Counted from the first letter of the stretch, positions 1 through 13,114 are shown. The stretch: DNA of 64,000 nt from Caprella mutica (GCA_947561585.1 CANNZV010000121.1:662626-726625), one strand, 5' to 3'. The notes: generated by a model not told the origin, from the sequence alone. Made by a program: numbers and translations.

Positions 1-57
1 ACCAATTTAAGAGGATATTTCAGAGAGTTCCGCAGGAATTCTAATATCAGAAGAGCT
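1..57 (-). repeat. 57-bp block repeated exactly in inverse at 37748-37804
   Basis: The first 57 bases of the window are identical to the reverse complement of 37748-37804; similarity stops abruptly after AGAAGAGCT. The copy at the window start is cut by the window edge, so the full repeat length is unknown. Confidence 0.95.
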
Positions 58-902
58 TTTCCATTTTATTCTACTTCTTTTTTCCTTGAGGTGAAAAAAT
101 AAAATTAAGTCACTTTTCATATTATTAGTTTTTTACACCGTAAGAGACAAGAATTCCCAGAGAAAATGGTATGGTAGGGTTATCGCAGATTAAAAGAGGT
201 ACTCTCTTAATCTTCCACCATCCCAACATAGCCAACATTAAATTTTAAATTACTGTATACAGGAATTCTATATTTAAATCCATATTAATTAATAAATCCA
301 TAGTAGTTGATAAACCAATATATAGTAATTGCTTTTTAACGTGCACATTTAATTATTTTGATTTGATTTATTTGTTACAGGGTGTTCTAGAATTCTTGGG
401 CATATTTCAACATTGAATATTTCTAAAAACTATTTAAGAAATAAATAAACGTATGAATAAATAAAGCATAACAAGAACGTCATAAAAACTATCTTAAAAA
501 TAGTAGTAATATCTTACTACCAATGATAGTCCAGCAGATATGAGAACTTGAAATGTCATTGTTCCTAAATACTTCCAGGAAACAATTTACTTTTTTTTTT
601 CTTTAGTGATTTTTATATTATAGGAAAATCCCATTAGAAAAATCACTTATAGAAAAAAAAATTATATAGTGATTTTTCTATAGTGATTATCAATAGTGAT
701 TACTGCTTTGTGTTATAGTGACATCACAATAGCATTGTTTCTCTTCCAAAGCCGTGGATGCGTCACCAAAAACTGACAGGGGGGAACTACCAAAGCTTTC
801 ACGTAATTACATTTTCCCGAATGCAAGTCACTACTCGATTATAATAATTATAATCAAATTGTATACCTTCAGCAATATAACCTATGAAATAAAGTAACTA
901 TT
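58..902. other. No gene seen; AT-rich
   Basis: AT-rich sequence with small inverted TAGTGATTTTTCTATAGTGATT-type motifs at 605-715. Nothing coding. Confidence 0.7.
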
Positions 903-1087
903 GAGTAAGTTCCAAGTTATCGATCGGCTCCCAATTTTCGACCATATATTTAAAAAGAAAATATATAATAATTAAAATACATCTTCGGTCATATAAGAAA
1001 AAAACAATATAATAATTATTATTTATTATTAGACTGTGCTATCTAATAATAATTTTACCAACCAACCGATAATTCGGAATAACCCTA
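903..1087. repeat. Hairpin element, GGGTAAGTTCC family, copy 1
   Basis: Left end GAGTAAGTTCCAAGTTATCG and right end, inverted, GGGTTATTCCGAATTATCGG. TTCGGTCATATAAGAAAAAA is kept internally. Confidence 0.65.
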
Positions 1088-1887
1088 GATAATAATAATT
1101 ATTTACGTCATTCTATGATCGATAATTAGAAACTTAACCTCATGAGATGGGCCCAATTAAGACAATTTTTTTTTGAGGGGGGGGGGGGTATTGGAAATTC
1201 AAATGGGTTCTATCAGGCTAACTTTATTAAAAGTCATACCTACATTCTATTAAAGAACAAAGTAATAGAACATTGCGTGCAAAACTATTATACAAAATGC
1301 CAGGTCACTATATATTGGTATATACATCATCATTCTATATTTGCTATACAATTAACATCATACAAATTACTTTTATACTAAAAGACAATATTGATAATTT
1401 AGTCGTAAATTGTTATGTAATACAATACAGGCAATACATTTTCATCACTCTTATTTCATTTTAAGTACATAAGATATCTGAAGGCAAAATATGTTAATGT
1501 AATTAGGAGTAGACGGGCTCTCGTGGCCCTGAGGTGGCCATACCACCTCCCTGCCACCAATACTTCCAAGCCCATTCATTATCGCTAAAATATCGACTGT
1601 CGAAAGTGACATCCTTAATATTCATGACCTGAGTGGATAAATATTAGTAATAGCACCACGTCAGATGACTGCAGGCTGGTTCTACATCTCGGCGAGATGT
1701 CCTGCCGACTAGTTCTGTACAATTCCGTATGTGTTCTGTACCTATTAAAAATAGGAGAGAAACTTTCTAACTCGTTATGCAAGTTTTCCTTGTGGAAAAT
1801 GAAATAGGAAATAACTTCAGTTGAATGAAATATTTCATATTTGTCTAATTGGAAATATTTCATAGCTATTATAGATATAAACAAGAA
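1088..1887. other. No gene seen
   Basis: Contains a G-run at 1177-1188 and a short less AT-rich patch near 1510-1570. No supported ORF. Confidence 0.65.
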
Positions 1888-2158
1888 CGGGCACTCGTAG
1901 AGCGCATACCTTCGCTGTCGCTATATTTTTGTTCATTTTGACCTTTTTGTGGCCTTGTCCTTCACTTCCGACCAATTGCTCCCAAAATCTGATTAAATGG
2001 TTCCTAGGTAATACACAATGGTCACACAAAATTTCAGGCAATTTGGTCGAATACCTTTTGAGTTATGCGAAAACAAGATTACAAATAAATATATATAAAT
2101 AAATGTCATTCGTATGGGGAAAATATTGTCGATCAAAAATAAAACCTTCCACAATTTT
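1888..2158 (-). repeat. Dispersed AGGTCA-rich repeat, copy A (reverse)
   Basis: Reverse orientation of the unit whose ends are GGAAGGTT... and ...GCGAAGGTATGCGCTCTA. Contains TCCCAAAATCTGATTAAATGG and a TTTTGAGTTATGCGAA block shared with the copies at 17752 and 29872. Confidence 0.8.
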
Positions 2159-2529
2159 ACATAGATAATAAATATTTTAGAATAATTTTAAGTTGAATTT
2201 ACTCACTGGGTCACACTGTGGTTCATTATGCTGATGTCCCTTTAGCACTTTAATTCCTAATCCCACTCACTAATGTGATCAATAGACATTAATTGACATC
2301 CCAACACTATGTACCTACATTATCAATACGTAGCTACATTAAATATCTAATATAATTGAAAGGCTTTGCTAAAAGTAATTACACAATCCATTATTATAAT
2401 GAGGTTTATTTTGACATGTAATGAATCATTGGATATCGTTAATTGAGTTCATGAATGGATTTAACATTGAGTGGTAATTTAACGTTACAAAGCGTATTGG
2501 ATAAACTGTGGTAACAGTGATGTCAGAGG

Positions 2530-2775
2530 TCTATTTCTAATTTTCGATCATATATAGGGTAAGTTCCGAATTATCGGTCAGTACTTCATCTTCGGTCATA
2601 TAAGAAAAAACAATAAAAAAGTTATTATTATTACACAGTGCTAATCTAGCAAACCCGGTTTTTTTCTTATACGACCGAAGCTGTAGTACTTACCAATAAT
2701 TCGGAACCGATAAAAATCGTATATTTTTCATAGATCGAAAATGCGGAACCGTTCAATAATTAGATACTTACGGCT
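2530..2775. repeat. Hairpin element, GGGTAAGTTCC family, copies 2a/2b (nested or tandem)
   Basis: GGGTAAGTTCCGAATTATCGG starts at 2557 and its inverse with CTTCGGTCATATAAG / CTTATACGACCGAAG closes near 2750. An outer inverted pair (TTTTCGATCATATAT at 2540; CATAGATCGAAAATGCGG at 2729) suggests one copy inside another. Confidence 0.7.
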
Positions 2776-3192
2776 AAGCATTCAGTTCAACTTAGATAGG
2801 AAATTGCTCACTGCAGGCTGAAGGAAGGTATAGCGTTCATTTGCATTGTAAAATGTTCTCGCCTTCCAATAGAGCTGTCGAAGAGAGACGTGGGTGTTCC
2901 TTTTTCGGAACTAATTGGTTTGAATTAAATCGGAACTGGCTAAGGTGTTTGGGGTGTTATTTCAATTCACGGATTTGCAATGTCATGGTACGGGATATTC
3001 AATCAATGGAATGTATAAGAGAGTGGAAAGGTATGTTTCTAATTACTTATTCAGTATAACTCTATTACATTTCAGAATAGTTTAATTGGAGAATTTAATT
3101 CATTAGTTCAAGGGTGAGTGAATTTCTTAATTACATACACAAAAAATACTTTCAAAGCATCTATGAATAATTCGAACTATTGGAACAGTCGG

Positions 3193-3285
3193 TATGAGTA
3201 AGTACCGAGGTATCGGACGTTTCCACATTGAAAAAAATTATTATATGATCGAAAATGTGGAACAGTTCGATAAATAAGAAATCAC
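3193..3285. repeat. Hairpin element, GGGTAAGTTCC family, copy 3 (short)
   Basis: GAGTAAGTACCGAGGTATCGG, then a TTCCACATT / AATGTGGAA stem and a degenerate inverted end. About 93 bp, one of the shortest copies. Confidence 0.55.
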
Positions 3286-3363
3286 CCTGTGGGTCAGAAT
3301 ATTTCCTGTCATAAGTACGCTGCCATATGTACGAATAACTAGATGAGGATTAGGTATAATTAT

Positions 3364-3923
3364 ATCTCATTAACACTTCACTATATTTCATCTCATTAAC
3401 ACTTCACTATATTTCATCTCATTAACACTTTACTATATTTCATCTCATTAACACTTCACTATATTTCATCTCATTAACACTTCACTATATTTCATCTCAT
3501 TAACACTTTACTATATTTCATCTCATTAACACTTCACTATATTTCATCTCATTAACACTTCACTATATTTCATCTCATTAACACTTCACTATATTTCATC
3601 TCATTAACACTTCACTATATTTCATCTCATTAACACTTCACTATATTTCATCTCATTAACACTTCACTATATTTCATCTCATTAACACTTCACTATATTT
3701 CATCTCATTAACACTTCACTATATTTCATCTCATTAACACTTTACTATATTTCATCTCATTAACACTTTACTATATTTCATCTCATTAACACTTCACTAT
3801 ATTTCATCTCATTAACACTTCACTATATTTCATCTCATTAACACTTCACTATATTTCATCTCATTAACACTTCACTATATTTCATCTCATTAACACTTCA
3901 CTATATTTCATCTCATTAACACT
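3364..3923. repeat. 26-bp minisatellite
   Basis: About 21 nearly identical copies of ATTAACACTTCACTATATTTCATCTC, with occasional TTCAC to TTTAC changes. Degenerate ATTAACACAC copies continue to about 3990. Confidence 0.95.
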
Positions 3924-4296
3924 CTTATTAACACACTTATCAAGATATTAACACACTTATGAACACACTCATTAACACTCTCATCCACAGCAGCTAATCC
4001 CCTCACCGAAATCAGGATAATTTTAAGTAACATCAAAGGTATTTGCGAGAGATGTCTCCGGGAAAGGTGTTGATAATCCCTTCACCCCCTACCCCCCCCT
4101 CCTCCTTCCACCCTCTACACCCACATACTTTTCTATCTATATTTAAAACACTGTATTAAAATAGAAATTAAAGAAATAACTGATTATTCAGTTTAGAAAA
4201 ATAATGAGTTATTATTTAAAGTTAAAGTATGGTTGTAAAAAGAGGAAGTACATAAATATATAGTACTATTATCAATAAACTACATTTTATGACGTT

Positions 4297-4509
4297 CATG
4301 CTAGCGAAAAAAAGGCAAGTCCAAAAATGCCCAAAATGAGTTTGCTAAAAAGGTTGCTAGAACGGCCTGCTATATGCTAGCGAAGAAAAGGATATGTCTG
4401 TTCGTCTGTATGTACCAAAAATCAGTGATTTACTGAACGCATTTACAAACTTATAGATCGATTTTCTCTATAACTGCTTTTTGAACTTACCGCCTTTTTT
4501 GCCAGCATG
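4297..4509. mobile_element. Short inverted-repeat element (CATGCTAGCGAAAAAAAGGC ends)
   Basis: CATGCTAGCGAAAAAAAGGC on the left and CATGCTGGCAAAAAAGGCGG inverted on the right, with a further internal copy of ATGCTAGCGAAGAAAAGG near 4374. About 213 bp. No coding capacity; class unknown. Confidence 0.55.
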
Positions 4510-5213
4510 AGTGATATAGTTGACAAAAAAATATAGCTGTATAATCGTAGTGTTTCTCATTCTTAACTTGAATCACTTCCTGAACGTATTCGGTTGGTTT
4601 TGGAACAATCTCAATACTTTAGAACTTTATAATTTAGCTTTCCATTATACAAAGGGGATCGCTACCATTCAGAATTTTTTTTCTTCATTAATAATCTGAC
4701 AGTTCTGAAATTTGGTATGTTGTACAGGACAAAATAAAATTTTATTGTTCCTACTAAAATTTGGCTACAGCTAATAAAAAATACGAGTTATTTAGTAGGA
4801 AAAGAATATTTCAGGATTAAAAAGCCTTATTATAAGCTTCTAAGGGACGTGAATACTATGTGATTAATAAAATTTATTTTTATAAAATTTATGCATTATT
4901 TGTGTTCATGAATAAATAGTTTCAAATTGTATACTTTCAACGCTTTATACCACTTTCACATTTTCAATTAAAGCGACGAAACTGGATTTATTTAAAGTTA
5001 ATTTTACAAGTCATATTTGTAAAAAATATTTTTTTTAGGAAAACCCTATTTTCAGCATATTTCAAATTCTCTTAGCTAGAATTATTTTCTAATTCAGATT
5101 TCTAGTAACTCTATGATTTTTTATTATAAAGCACCTCTTCATTAATCATCTCAATATGTAAGTTTTAGGGAGAGACTGAAACCTCTCTACCATCATGTCA
5201 TCTCGCTCTAGAA

Positions 5214-6001
5214 CAGCGGTTCCCTATAGCGTTTTCTTCATGGACCCCTGCATAGAAAACGATTTTAGCTGTGGACCCCTGAGATAAAATGATAATTTAG
5301 CGCGTGTACGCAGGATATTATATCAAACTAATTATTCAATTTAAAAAGTTTGTAAGTGGAATATTAAAACTATAAATGTATTAAAAATAAATTTATATAT
5401 AACACTTGGAATTTTGTAATTACTACTAATAAATTATAAATAAAATAAAACTAAATAAATAAATTAATACTACTCGAAAGCTATTGATCTAAATTTGGGA
5501 ATGCTTTTACTGGATTTAAAATTGCTTTTAATCATATATTTATAATACTTAGCAAATTGTTGCAATAGTTAGCGACTGGAGCGTCGTTTTTGATAGATGT
5601 CAAATCATTATAATTGGGAGTCGTCAGAGAGAATACAGTAAGTAGGATTATTATAAAAAATTCGTTACCCCAAAGTTATAATGGTATCACATCAGCAAAG
5701 TCCATTTATATAGTTTACAAAGTATATGCATCATATACCGCCAACATTATAGAAATAGATATAGACGAAGAAACACCCTTCTTCGGTTACGTCAGAAGTT
5801 AAACTAAACAAAACAATTTAGAATGGGATCAATTAATAACCACAAAAATATGTGGATTTATTTGAGTAATTAAACACAAAACTGGTACTATCAATACTAT
5901 TCAATTCCAGACTTAGTGTCGCTGCTTATAGCAAGGGACCCCTTACTAGGGGTCCCATGGACCCCTTAAGGGTCCACAGGACCACCTATAGGGAACTGCT
6001 G
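5214..6001. mobile_element. Non-autonomous hAT element with 8-bp target duplication
   Basis: Ends CAGCGGTTCCCTATAG and, inverted, CAGCAGTTCCCTATAG, flanked by a perfect 8-bp duplication CTCTAGAA (5206-5213 and 6002-6009). Both subterminal regions carry GGACCCC motifs, some as direct and inverted pairs. No transposase; the 62-codon ORF at 5614 has no recognisable domain. Eight-bp duplication with CAG ends is typical of hAT elements. Confidence 0.92.
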
Positions 6002-6059
6002 CTCTAGAAGGATGTGTCACTTCGACTACCGACATATCCTCCTGGTAAAAAAGTCAGTT

Positions 6060-6740
6060 ATTTCTCTTCGAAGCCCAGAGATTTGAGTCCTCATTTGAGT
6101 ATCATAAATTTTACTCGTGATGAAACCCATAGAAAAAAGGTGTAAGATCATTTGATGTTGGTGCCCAGTTAATGTTCGTGTCGCTAATTGAACCTCTGCT
6201 GATTCACCTGTTTAGAAACTTTTCATTCAGCCACTGACTGACAGTGCAAAACCATTGACGCGAGGCTCCATCTTGCATAAAGGAATTTTATGAATCTTAC
6301 AAAAGCGAAAAAGTATGCCAAAAGTTAGACTAGAGTGATTGAGTTAATTATTACCAATAACATTGGTATCAATAAAATTATGCAAAATTCTCTCATCTAC
6401 AGTATGGTCACACACATGATTGTTCGAGACTTCTCTGCTGTTCAGTGAATATTAGTAGTAATTTAGTAGACCAGTACACACAAATATTGTGAATGCTTAC
6501 TCCATCGTGGATATGGAAATATGTTTCATCAAAAAACATTAAGTGCTGAAAAAATTCCTGTGAATGCAAAACCTTGTCTAACATTTAATCAGCAAATGCC
6601 GTCCTTGTTGAATAGGCGTTTGCGTTATGATCATAGACAATTTTGAGTCATTATAGACAATTTTGAGTCATAGACAATTTTTGAGTGGTGGAATTTATGT
6701 TTCTTCAGTATTCGTTGTACCGATCAATGATAAACATTGG
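6060..6740 (-). pseudogene. Decayed mariner-type transposase
   Basis: Reading the minus strand across several frames gives transposase blocks in the right order: MLDKVLHSQEFF, FFDETYFHIHDG near 6500-6535, QDGASRQWFCTVSQWLNEKF near 6215-6277, and LTPFFLWVSSRVKF near 6110-6150. These match the second catalytic block (QDGA..H...V...LNE) and the DFFLWG block common in arthropod transposases. Many frameshifts and stops; element ends not found. Confidence 0.75.
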
Positions 6741-6971
6741 AGATATTCCCAGTAAGTCGAAAAAAGGATGGATTCTGGGTCCAAAATAGTTTGTTGATGT
6801 ACTCTGAGTTTTTCCCTTTTCCTGGGAACTTGAACTTCTTGTTTCAATTCCTAATTAATGAACTTGTTAAAAGGTGGAGTTACTTTTCTTCTAAATCTCA
6901 GAGTAGTCATGATGCTTTTTCACTCTGTTTACCGTAGCATAGAATTGTTTTTTTTTTCAATAGTGATAGTA

Positions 6972-7146
6972 GGGTTGTGACAAAATTCGTTTAAAATCAT
7001 AGATCCCGAAAATATTATAGACGGATTGAATTAAAGACTATTCATTCGTTCTAAACAAGCGGTATATAGTATTCGATACCATTTTATTTCATTTCGTCTA
7101 TGATATTAATAAGATGTATAATTTTAAGCGCATATTGTCACAACCC
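6972..7146. mobile_element. Short inverted-repeat element (GGGTTGTGACA ends)
   Basis: GGGTTGTGACAAAATTCG on the left and GGGTTGTGACAATATGCG on the right in inverted orientation, then TTAAAATCATA / TTAAAATTATA; TA on both outer sides. About 175 bp, no coding capacity. Confidence 0.65.
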
Positions 7147-8042
7147 TAGTAATAAGCGTATCAACAATACACTTTATTATATCTTTTCCTACCTTGTTCC
7201 CTGTATTACAGTTCAAGAATATATTATCTATTTTTTTACATTCTATTTTCTCCGTTAAGAATATAGGAGAGGTTATGCACAAATAACTAAATTCATATTT
7301 AATTAATATTGAGGAAGTTGTTTGAGTTTATAGTATGTGCAGCCCTACGATTATACACTCTGTATAATAGACTATATTACTGTCTAAAAAAAAAGTCAAT
7401 TAAATTATTAATCGTGTAAGCTTGTAGACTACTGTAATGGTATATTAATGAGACGAGGACTATATAATAAGCAATATAAATGAAATGATTAAATAATAAT
7501 TGTCAGTAAAATTTTTAATTAAATTATTATTGTCAATGAAACTATTTACTAAATGAAAATTGCCAAAAAACTGATAAAATAATTATTGTCAATAAAAAAA
7601 AATGACCATTTATTTATTTTCAATATCAAAAATAATTTCTCAATAAATCCTATAAGTTTGTAGATTATTACAATGGTCACTAAAATAGTCGCAGATAACT
7701 AATAATTTGTCTCGAAGTTCTTCAATATAAGAAACTATTTTTCAGGACTTATAGAAAGGAATCGGTGGAGCGTTAAAACTGAAGACATTTTACTGAGAAA
7801 AACACTATGGAACTTCTTCACTAATGAGAAAAATTCAGGAAGATTCTGTGTGTGGAAATAAATGCCTTTGTTGCAATTGCTTGCTACTCATTTGTATGCT
7901 CTCTCTCTCTCTCTCTCTTCTATTTGACTATCATTGCCAGGCTTTAGTAAAAGAAATCAAAGATTGAAAGTAACGTTACTTGAATAAGACGTATGTGATT
8001 CCGGTAAGTATTTTAGAGAAAAAAATTCCGGGTAGGATTCTA

Positions 8043-8318
8043 GGGTAAGCCCTTAATTATCGGTCAGTTCCACATTTTCGGACACGTAAGAAAAAACGAT
8101 ATAAATTAAATAATTATTATTATATCGTTTTTATAAAAAATAAAAATTAAATCGTTTTTATAAAAAATAAAAATTAAATAATTATTATTATATCGTTTTT
8201 ATAAAAAATAAAAATTAAATCGTTTTTATAAAAAATAAAAATTAAATAATTTTTATTATATCGTTTTTTTTTACGTGTCCGAAAATGGGGGTACTGACCG
8301 ATAATTAAGAACTTACCC
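8043..8318. repeat. Hairpin element, GGGTAAGTTCC family, copy 4
   Basis: Both ends are well preserved: GGGTAAGCCCTTAATTATCGG and, inverted, GGGTAAGTTCTTAATTATCGG, with TA on both outer sides. Arms continue through TTTTCGGACACGTAA. The centre holds tandem copies of an AT-rich unit containing ATATCGTTTTTATAAAAAAT. Confidence 0.85.
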
Positions 8319-9839
8319 TAATTGTTAGTTTTTTGTAATTCTATCAAAAAAAAAAAGAAGCATGATGTCAATTTCTCAAATCACAGTATTCTAATTTTCT
8401 AGTATTTTCAAGTCTTTCAAATATGTCATCTTGTACCCAAACCCATTTTAAAATATCTACAAGCAGTACAATTAGTAGCTACAATTTCTTTTTGGGAATG
8501 TGAAATTAGTAGACTGTGATAAATCATTATAGATACACTCTCCTTTGACTGTACCTTCAATTAGCAGCATGTGACGTCAAAACATCACACTGTAATTCAT
8601 CTCACAAAAGAATTCAATTATTGAACTCGTCATCCTTATTTAATATTCATGTCACTGAAATAGAAACAATTAAATAGTCATCAAATTCCTATTTGAAACT
8701 CGTTGTTTTTGATGTCATATTCAATGTTTCACTTTGACCAGCCATTTAGTATGACCGAAACACAAAACGAAACTATCTGCTGATCATAAATTAACAAAAA
8801 ATGTATATATTTAATGTATAGTTTATTTTCTCCCCCAAGAATTGAAAGAATGGATACGATATCATCAGATTGTCTCAGAATTAGCTTGGATTAATTTTCA
8901 GTTATCGGCAATCATTTACAAATGTACGAGTCTTACATGGATGGTTGATAGAGATACCCAGGGACAGTTTAGGATTAAATAGGCCTCTCTCAATCCTCTA
9001 CCGCCCACCATAGCTTTCTCGGTGGGAAACATCAACGTTACCAACAGAAGCAATCAAATATGACGCATTGATAGCTAGCTGCTGCTCCCCGAAAGTAATT
9101 CTCAAACATAACATCTATAGCGGCAGCGTACAGCCACTGACTTCAATTGGATTTACATTTATATCGGATATTTGAGATGGATTCAAGAAAGATGGCGAAC
9201 AAAGAACACTATAAATTGGCCTCTGCTAGAAATAGGATTGGGATTACCACAAGCAGTTTCGCTGATATATATATCTTTTTGTCGGTAATGTTCTGAATGG
9301 TTTGAAGACGCTTCCAATGAAATTGTACAGTGGCGAATATTTTAAACTATTAGAGCAATAGAATTGCACAATTTAATTGAACGGATCTCTTTATTAATGG
9401 GTTTTAGGAGACAATATATGATAGTAATCTTGTTAACAAGTTACGTAATAGGTTACATTAGGTTCGACAGTAAAGTCTAGGGTGGTAACCGTATCACCTC
9501 TATTGGGTTTGTAGTAACGAAGATCACCTGAAGACTAGTTTCAGATTACCTTTGACCGTACCTGTGAACGGTGGAGCGATAGCAGGAAAAGGCCAAATTT
9601 ATTAACTGAATACAAGCAGATTTGACAAAATTTAATTTTCCAGAGTATTTTAAATCATCAGGGAGCATACTATACTATGTTCCCCTTTATATAATTTGTG
9701 CGGCATTGTCAACACATCATAATTATTGTAACGAACGTCTGATATTTCAGAGAGGTTTCACAATGGGGACAATAGATGAGTTTAAAGTTAGAGAAAAGCT
9801 TTCATTTTCTTTCTGCAGTGAATGGTGGTGACAATAATG

Positions 9840-9908
9840 GAAAGGTGTGTGGTGTGTATTGTGATGAAGTGTGTGGTGTGTATTGTGATGAAGTGTGTGT
9901 GATGAAGG
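9840..9908. repeat. Short GT-rich direct repeat
   Basis: About two to three copies of GTGTGTGGTGTGTATTGTGATGAA. Confidence 0.8.
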
Positions 9909-10234
9909 TGAGGAACTTACAGTGAATGAAAGAAAGCATTTAATAGACATGCATGAGTATAGTCGTTGAAAAGAGTCACTGCCTGTGAGGTAAACTGTAC
10001 ACTTTACTAATTACTCTGTTCTTCACTAATAATAACTATTGAAGATATTCTTATTTCATATGAGTACATGAGGATGAATTATAAGGAATTAAACACAATA
10101 GAAATTCATGTTTAATCAAATTCATATCTTATAGTCCATTGAATGAAAAAATAATAAAAAAAATTTAACCTCTAAAACTAAATGTTCACAAGTTTAAAGT
10201 CTTTTAATCAAAATAATTAGATTCTGTATGTATA

Positions 10235-11453
10235 CAGGGTGTTTCAGAATAAAGGCAACAAACTATTTGATATACATAAGTTAAAATTCAAAAGTTCAAT
10301 TTACATTTCAAAGATTGCAATTCAAGGGTGAATAATAAACAAGCGATACAGTGTTCAATTTATTCGATATAACATCCGTATTACGAACTACAACTTTCAG
10401 GGTGGAAATAAATGCATAGCAAGCAGCAGGTATCTGTTCTTGTGGAATTGCCTCCCATTCTACTTACAGTTTTGCCTTCACGAACTCTAAAGAAGTGTGT
10501 GATCTGAAACCATTGTCTCCAAACTGGACCAGATAAAAAAATCATCGGATTAAAGTTTGAACTCCTTGCTGGTCAGATATCTTAGACTATGAAGGATAGA
10601 ATGTTCCTTAGATTCCAGGTTTGGGTCAATTTGGAGCCGTGTGATAGTGCTGAGTCCTGTTGGAGAGTCAATGGTGAACCCTGAAAGTGTTCTTTAGCCC
10701 ATGGTAGCAACTTCGTTTCCATCCTGAGAGAGAAGTAACAGCTAAATCAATTTGACCACACGAGGTACAAATACGAGAGATATCTTCAAGTGGCAGTCAC
10801 AGACTCCCAATTAAACTATCTCAGACTGTGAATTTTGACTTCTCGTCACAATGCTACCCGCAGCACAACCTGAAGATGGTTTACAACTTTCTGAATGTCT
10901 AATTTATTACCATCTGCAATAACCAAGGTAGAGATCGTGCTTTCAATTATCTCATTCAGGATGAATCAACTTCATTCAGCTCTTATCCTCTCATGATGGT
11001 TTCAGAATCTCATCCTCTCATGAAGTTTCAGAAATGGTTTTGTTCTCAGATATTATTTCAGAACTCTATATATAGAAGTTTGTTAACACTGGGGCTTCTG
11101 CAACCTTTTCATGATGAGATCAATGTACGTTTCGACGTAACCTCTTACGCGTGTTTTAGATCGGATTTTTGTTCCACACACTTCGTTTACGACATCTTCC
11201 TGGTTTAGTAGAGATTGAATCAGTCTCCAAAACCATTTTAACAATTCTCCAAACAGTTGTTCTTTTCAATTGATGAATTAGTCTCACATTTTTTTGTGGA
11301 GCTTGATCTTTAAATATCAATCTACATTCTACAACCATGTTATAATTAATGAATATGAAATATAGATGATTATGCCATTTATAGAACCAAACATAAAGTT
11401 TAAATTATTTATTTCATACAGAAAACAGGTCGTTTTATCTGTGAAACACCCTG
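10235..11453 (-). mobile_element. Degenerate Tc1/mariner element
   Basis: Ends CAGGGTGTTTCAGAATAAA and, inverted, CAGGGTGTTTCACAGATAAA; length 1219 bp. TA precedes the left end (10233-10234) but the right flank has changed. The minus strand carries an N-terminal helix-turn-helix region (RLIHQLKRTTVWRIVKM, then TKPGRCRKRSV) starting at 11338. Near 10500-10360 there is a C-terminal block VEWEAIPQEQIPAACYAFI, typical of Tc1/mariner transposase ends. Frames are broken throughout. Confidence 0.85.
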
Positions 11454-11869
11454 GTTTATACATTTTGAAGTAATTATTGATTGGTTCAAACGTTACTGAC
11501 TAAATTAACTGCAACAACGAACTGAAATCAAAGTAAAGCCAATTAAATCAGGGCCAAGTTTGTTAACAATTAAACAGGGACGTAATATTAAATAATTCAA
11601 TATTCACTCGGTACGATAATTAATAGCAGCCAAACTTTAGTATATTTGATTGCCTGATAGACATAAAGCATATTGAAATAAATAAAGTACAGAATATTAT
11701 GTAAGCTATTTCCTACAATATAATAAAAATTTAAATAAGCATAATAAAGAAGCATATCATATTTTTAGTATTAATTATTATTATTGTGATCATTTGCTAG
11801 CTATTATAATTATATCTACATATATTCTATATTATACCAATTTATGTACATATTCTTGTCGCCCCACAG

Positions 11870-12115
11870 GCCTCCTCACATTTGGGAGTCAGGCCCTTAA
11901 CCAGGCGTCCGACCCCCACTTCCATCTTCCGAGTTCATAAAGCTGGCAACTCTGCCAAAGGGCTCCGAAGGAGGTCGGACGGGGCCAATGATGTCGTCAG
12001 TTTAGGACGCGAACAAAGTGCCGCACGTGATGGTCCTCGGAATTGCATACCATGGGCAGCTTGTGGATGGATGGGTGTGGGGCTCTACCTGGTAGAGGTA
12101 TGATTTAGAAAAAGT
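11870..12115. other. GC-rich patch, possible transposon remnant
   Basis: A short stretch markedly richer in G and C than its surroundings, with direct GTCGGAC / GTCCGAC motifs and an open frame (11882-12103, 73 codons) without recognisable domains. Could be the end of a retroelement; unassigned. Confidence 0.4.
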
Positions 12116-12654
12116 TGACTTGTTAGTGCGTGGATGGGCGACTGTTTTTTTTTATGTTGTGTCTATCATGTGGTGCCAATCTCTGTGGAGTCAGTCTCTA
12201 CTTTGTTGTTGTTGTTATTGTTGTTGGTGTCTTGCAGATGGGTGTTTAAAATAAGAATGCGAATTTTTTTCCTATTTTTCTTCATCATTTTTTCTTCATA
12301 TAATATACACTATCCCTATTTCTGTATCCCCCACTTCTCCTATTCATTTGTCTTCTCACTATCGCTATTCATGGCCTTCCTTATTCATGTACCTACCCCA
12401 CAGTCCCTATTCATGTCTTTCCCCATTCACATCATCCCCTATTCATGCATCCCTATATTCTCAATACGAATGATTCCATCCAATAACATCCAAGATAATT
12501 AAATTCCATAGTGAGCCTAAGGAGAGAATCTCGTCACACGCCAAATCAAACTCCCATCCAAAATTTCAATTTTCGCTTCGCTAGAGGCATTGTGAATATC
12601 CGAGTGCAATTGAGGTCTCAATCATGCAACCAGAGGGACTTTCTATATCTATGA

Positions 12655-12774
12655 AGCCTAACAGCCAGTAAAGCCTATCAGCCAATTGAGCCTATCAGCC
12701 AATAGAACCTATCAGCCAATAGAGTCTATCAGCCAATAGGTCTATCAGCCAATTTTTTACAATCAGCCAATTTT
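12655..12774. repeat. 17-18-bp minisatellite (CCTATCAGCCAATAGA)
   Basis: About seven degenerate head-to-tail copies in a region without genes. Confidence 0.85.
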
Positions 12775-13114
12775 CACAGTAAAATGTGACATACTTAAAA
12801 ACTTTTGGTACAGTTTATTATAAATATTAAAATAAACTCGAGAGAATATTTGGTCCAAAAATTCATATATGCTTTTTTAATAAATACATTAATATTTAAA
12901 AAAAATTAAGTTGGGTCTCTTGTTAATCTTTGATAAACTAATACATAGAAAAGAAAAGGATATTAAAATTATCTGTAATCGAAAATGATGGTGTTTCCAA
13001 TTGTACTTAGGAGGAAGCACATTTCAGCAATTTCAAAAATTGCACACTAACTAGTGCCAAATCTTAAACACAAACTTTACAAAAGTGTCTATCTGGAATC
13101 CAAAATGGAAATGT

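Larger units (their letters stand above)
7147..10234. other. No gene seen apart from repeats listed
   Basis: AT-rich with a CT microsatellite at 7901-7919. Small ORFs (for example 9622-9831) lack domains, homology I can recognise or splice context. Confidence 0.65.

Noticed and set aside
12134..12502. 122-codon hydrophobic frame
   Set aside because: Pyrimidine-rich sequence yields Leu/Phe/Ser/Pro by composition; no homology recognised.
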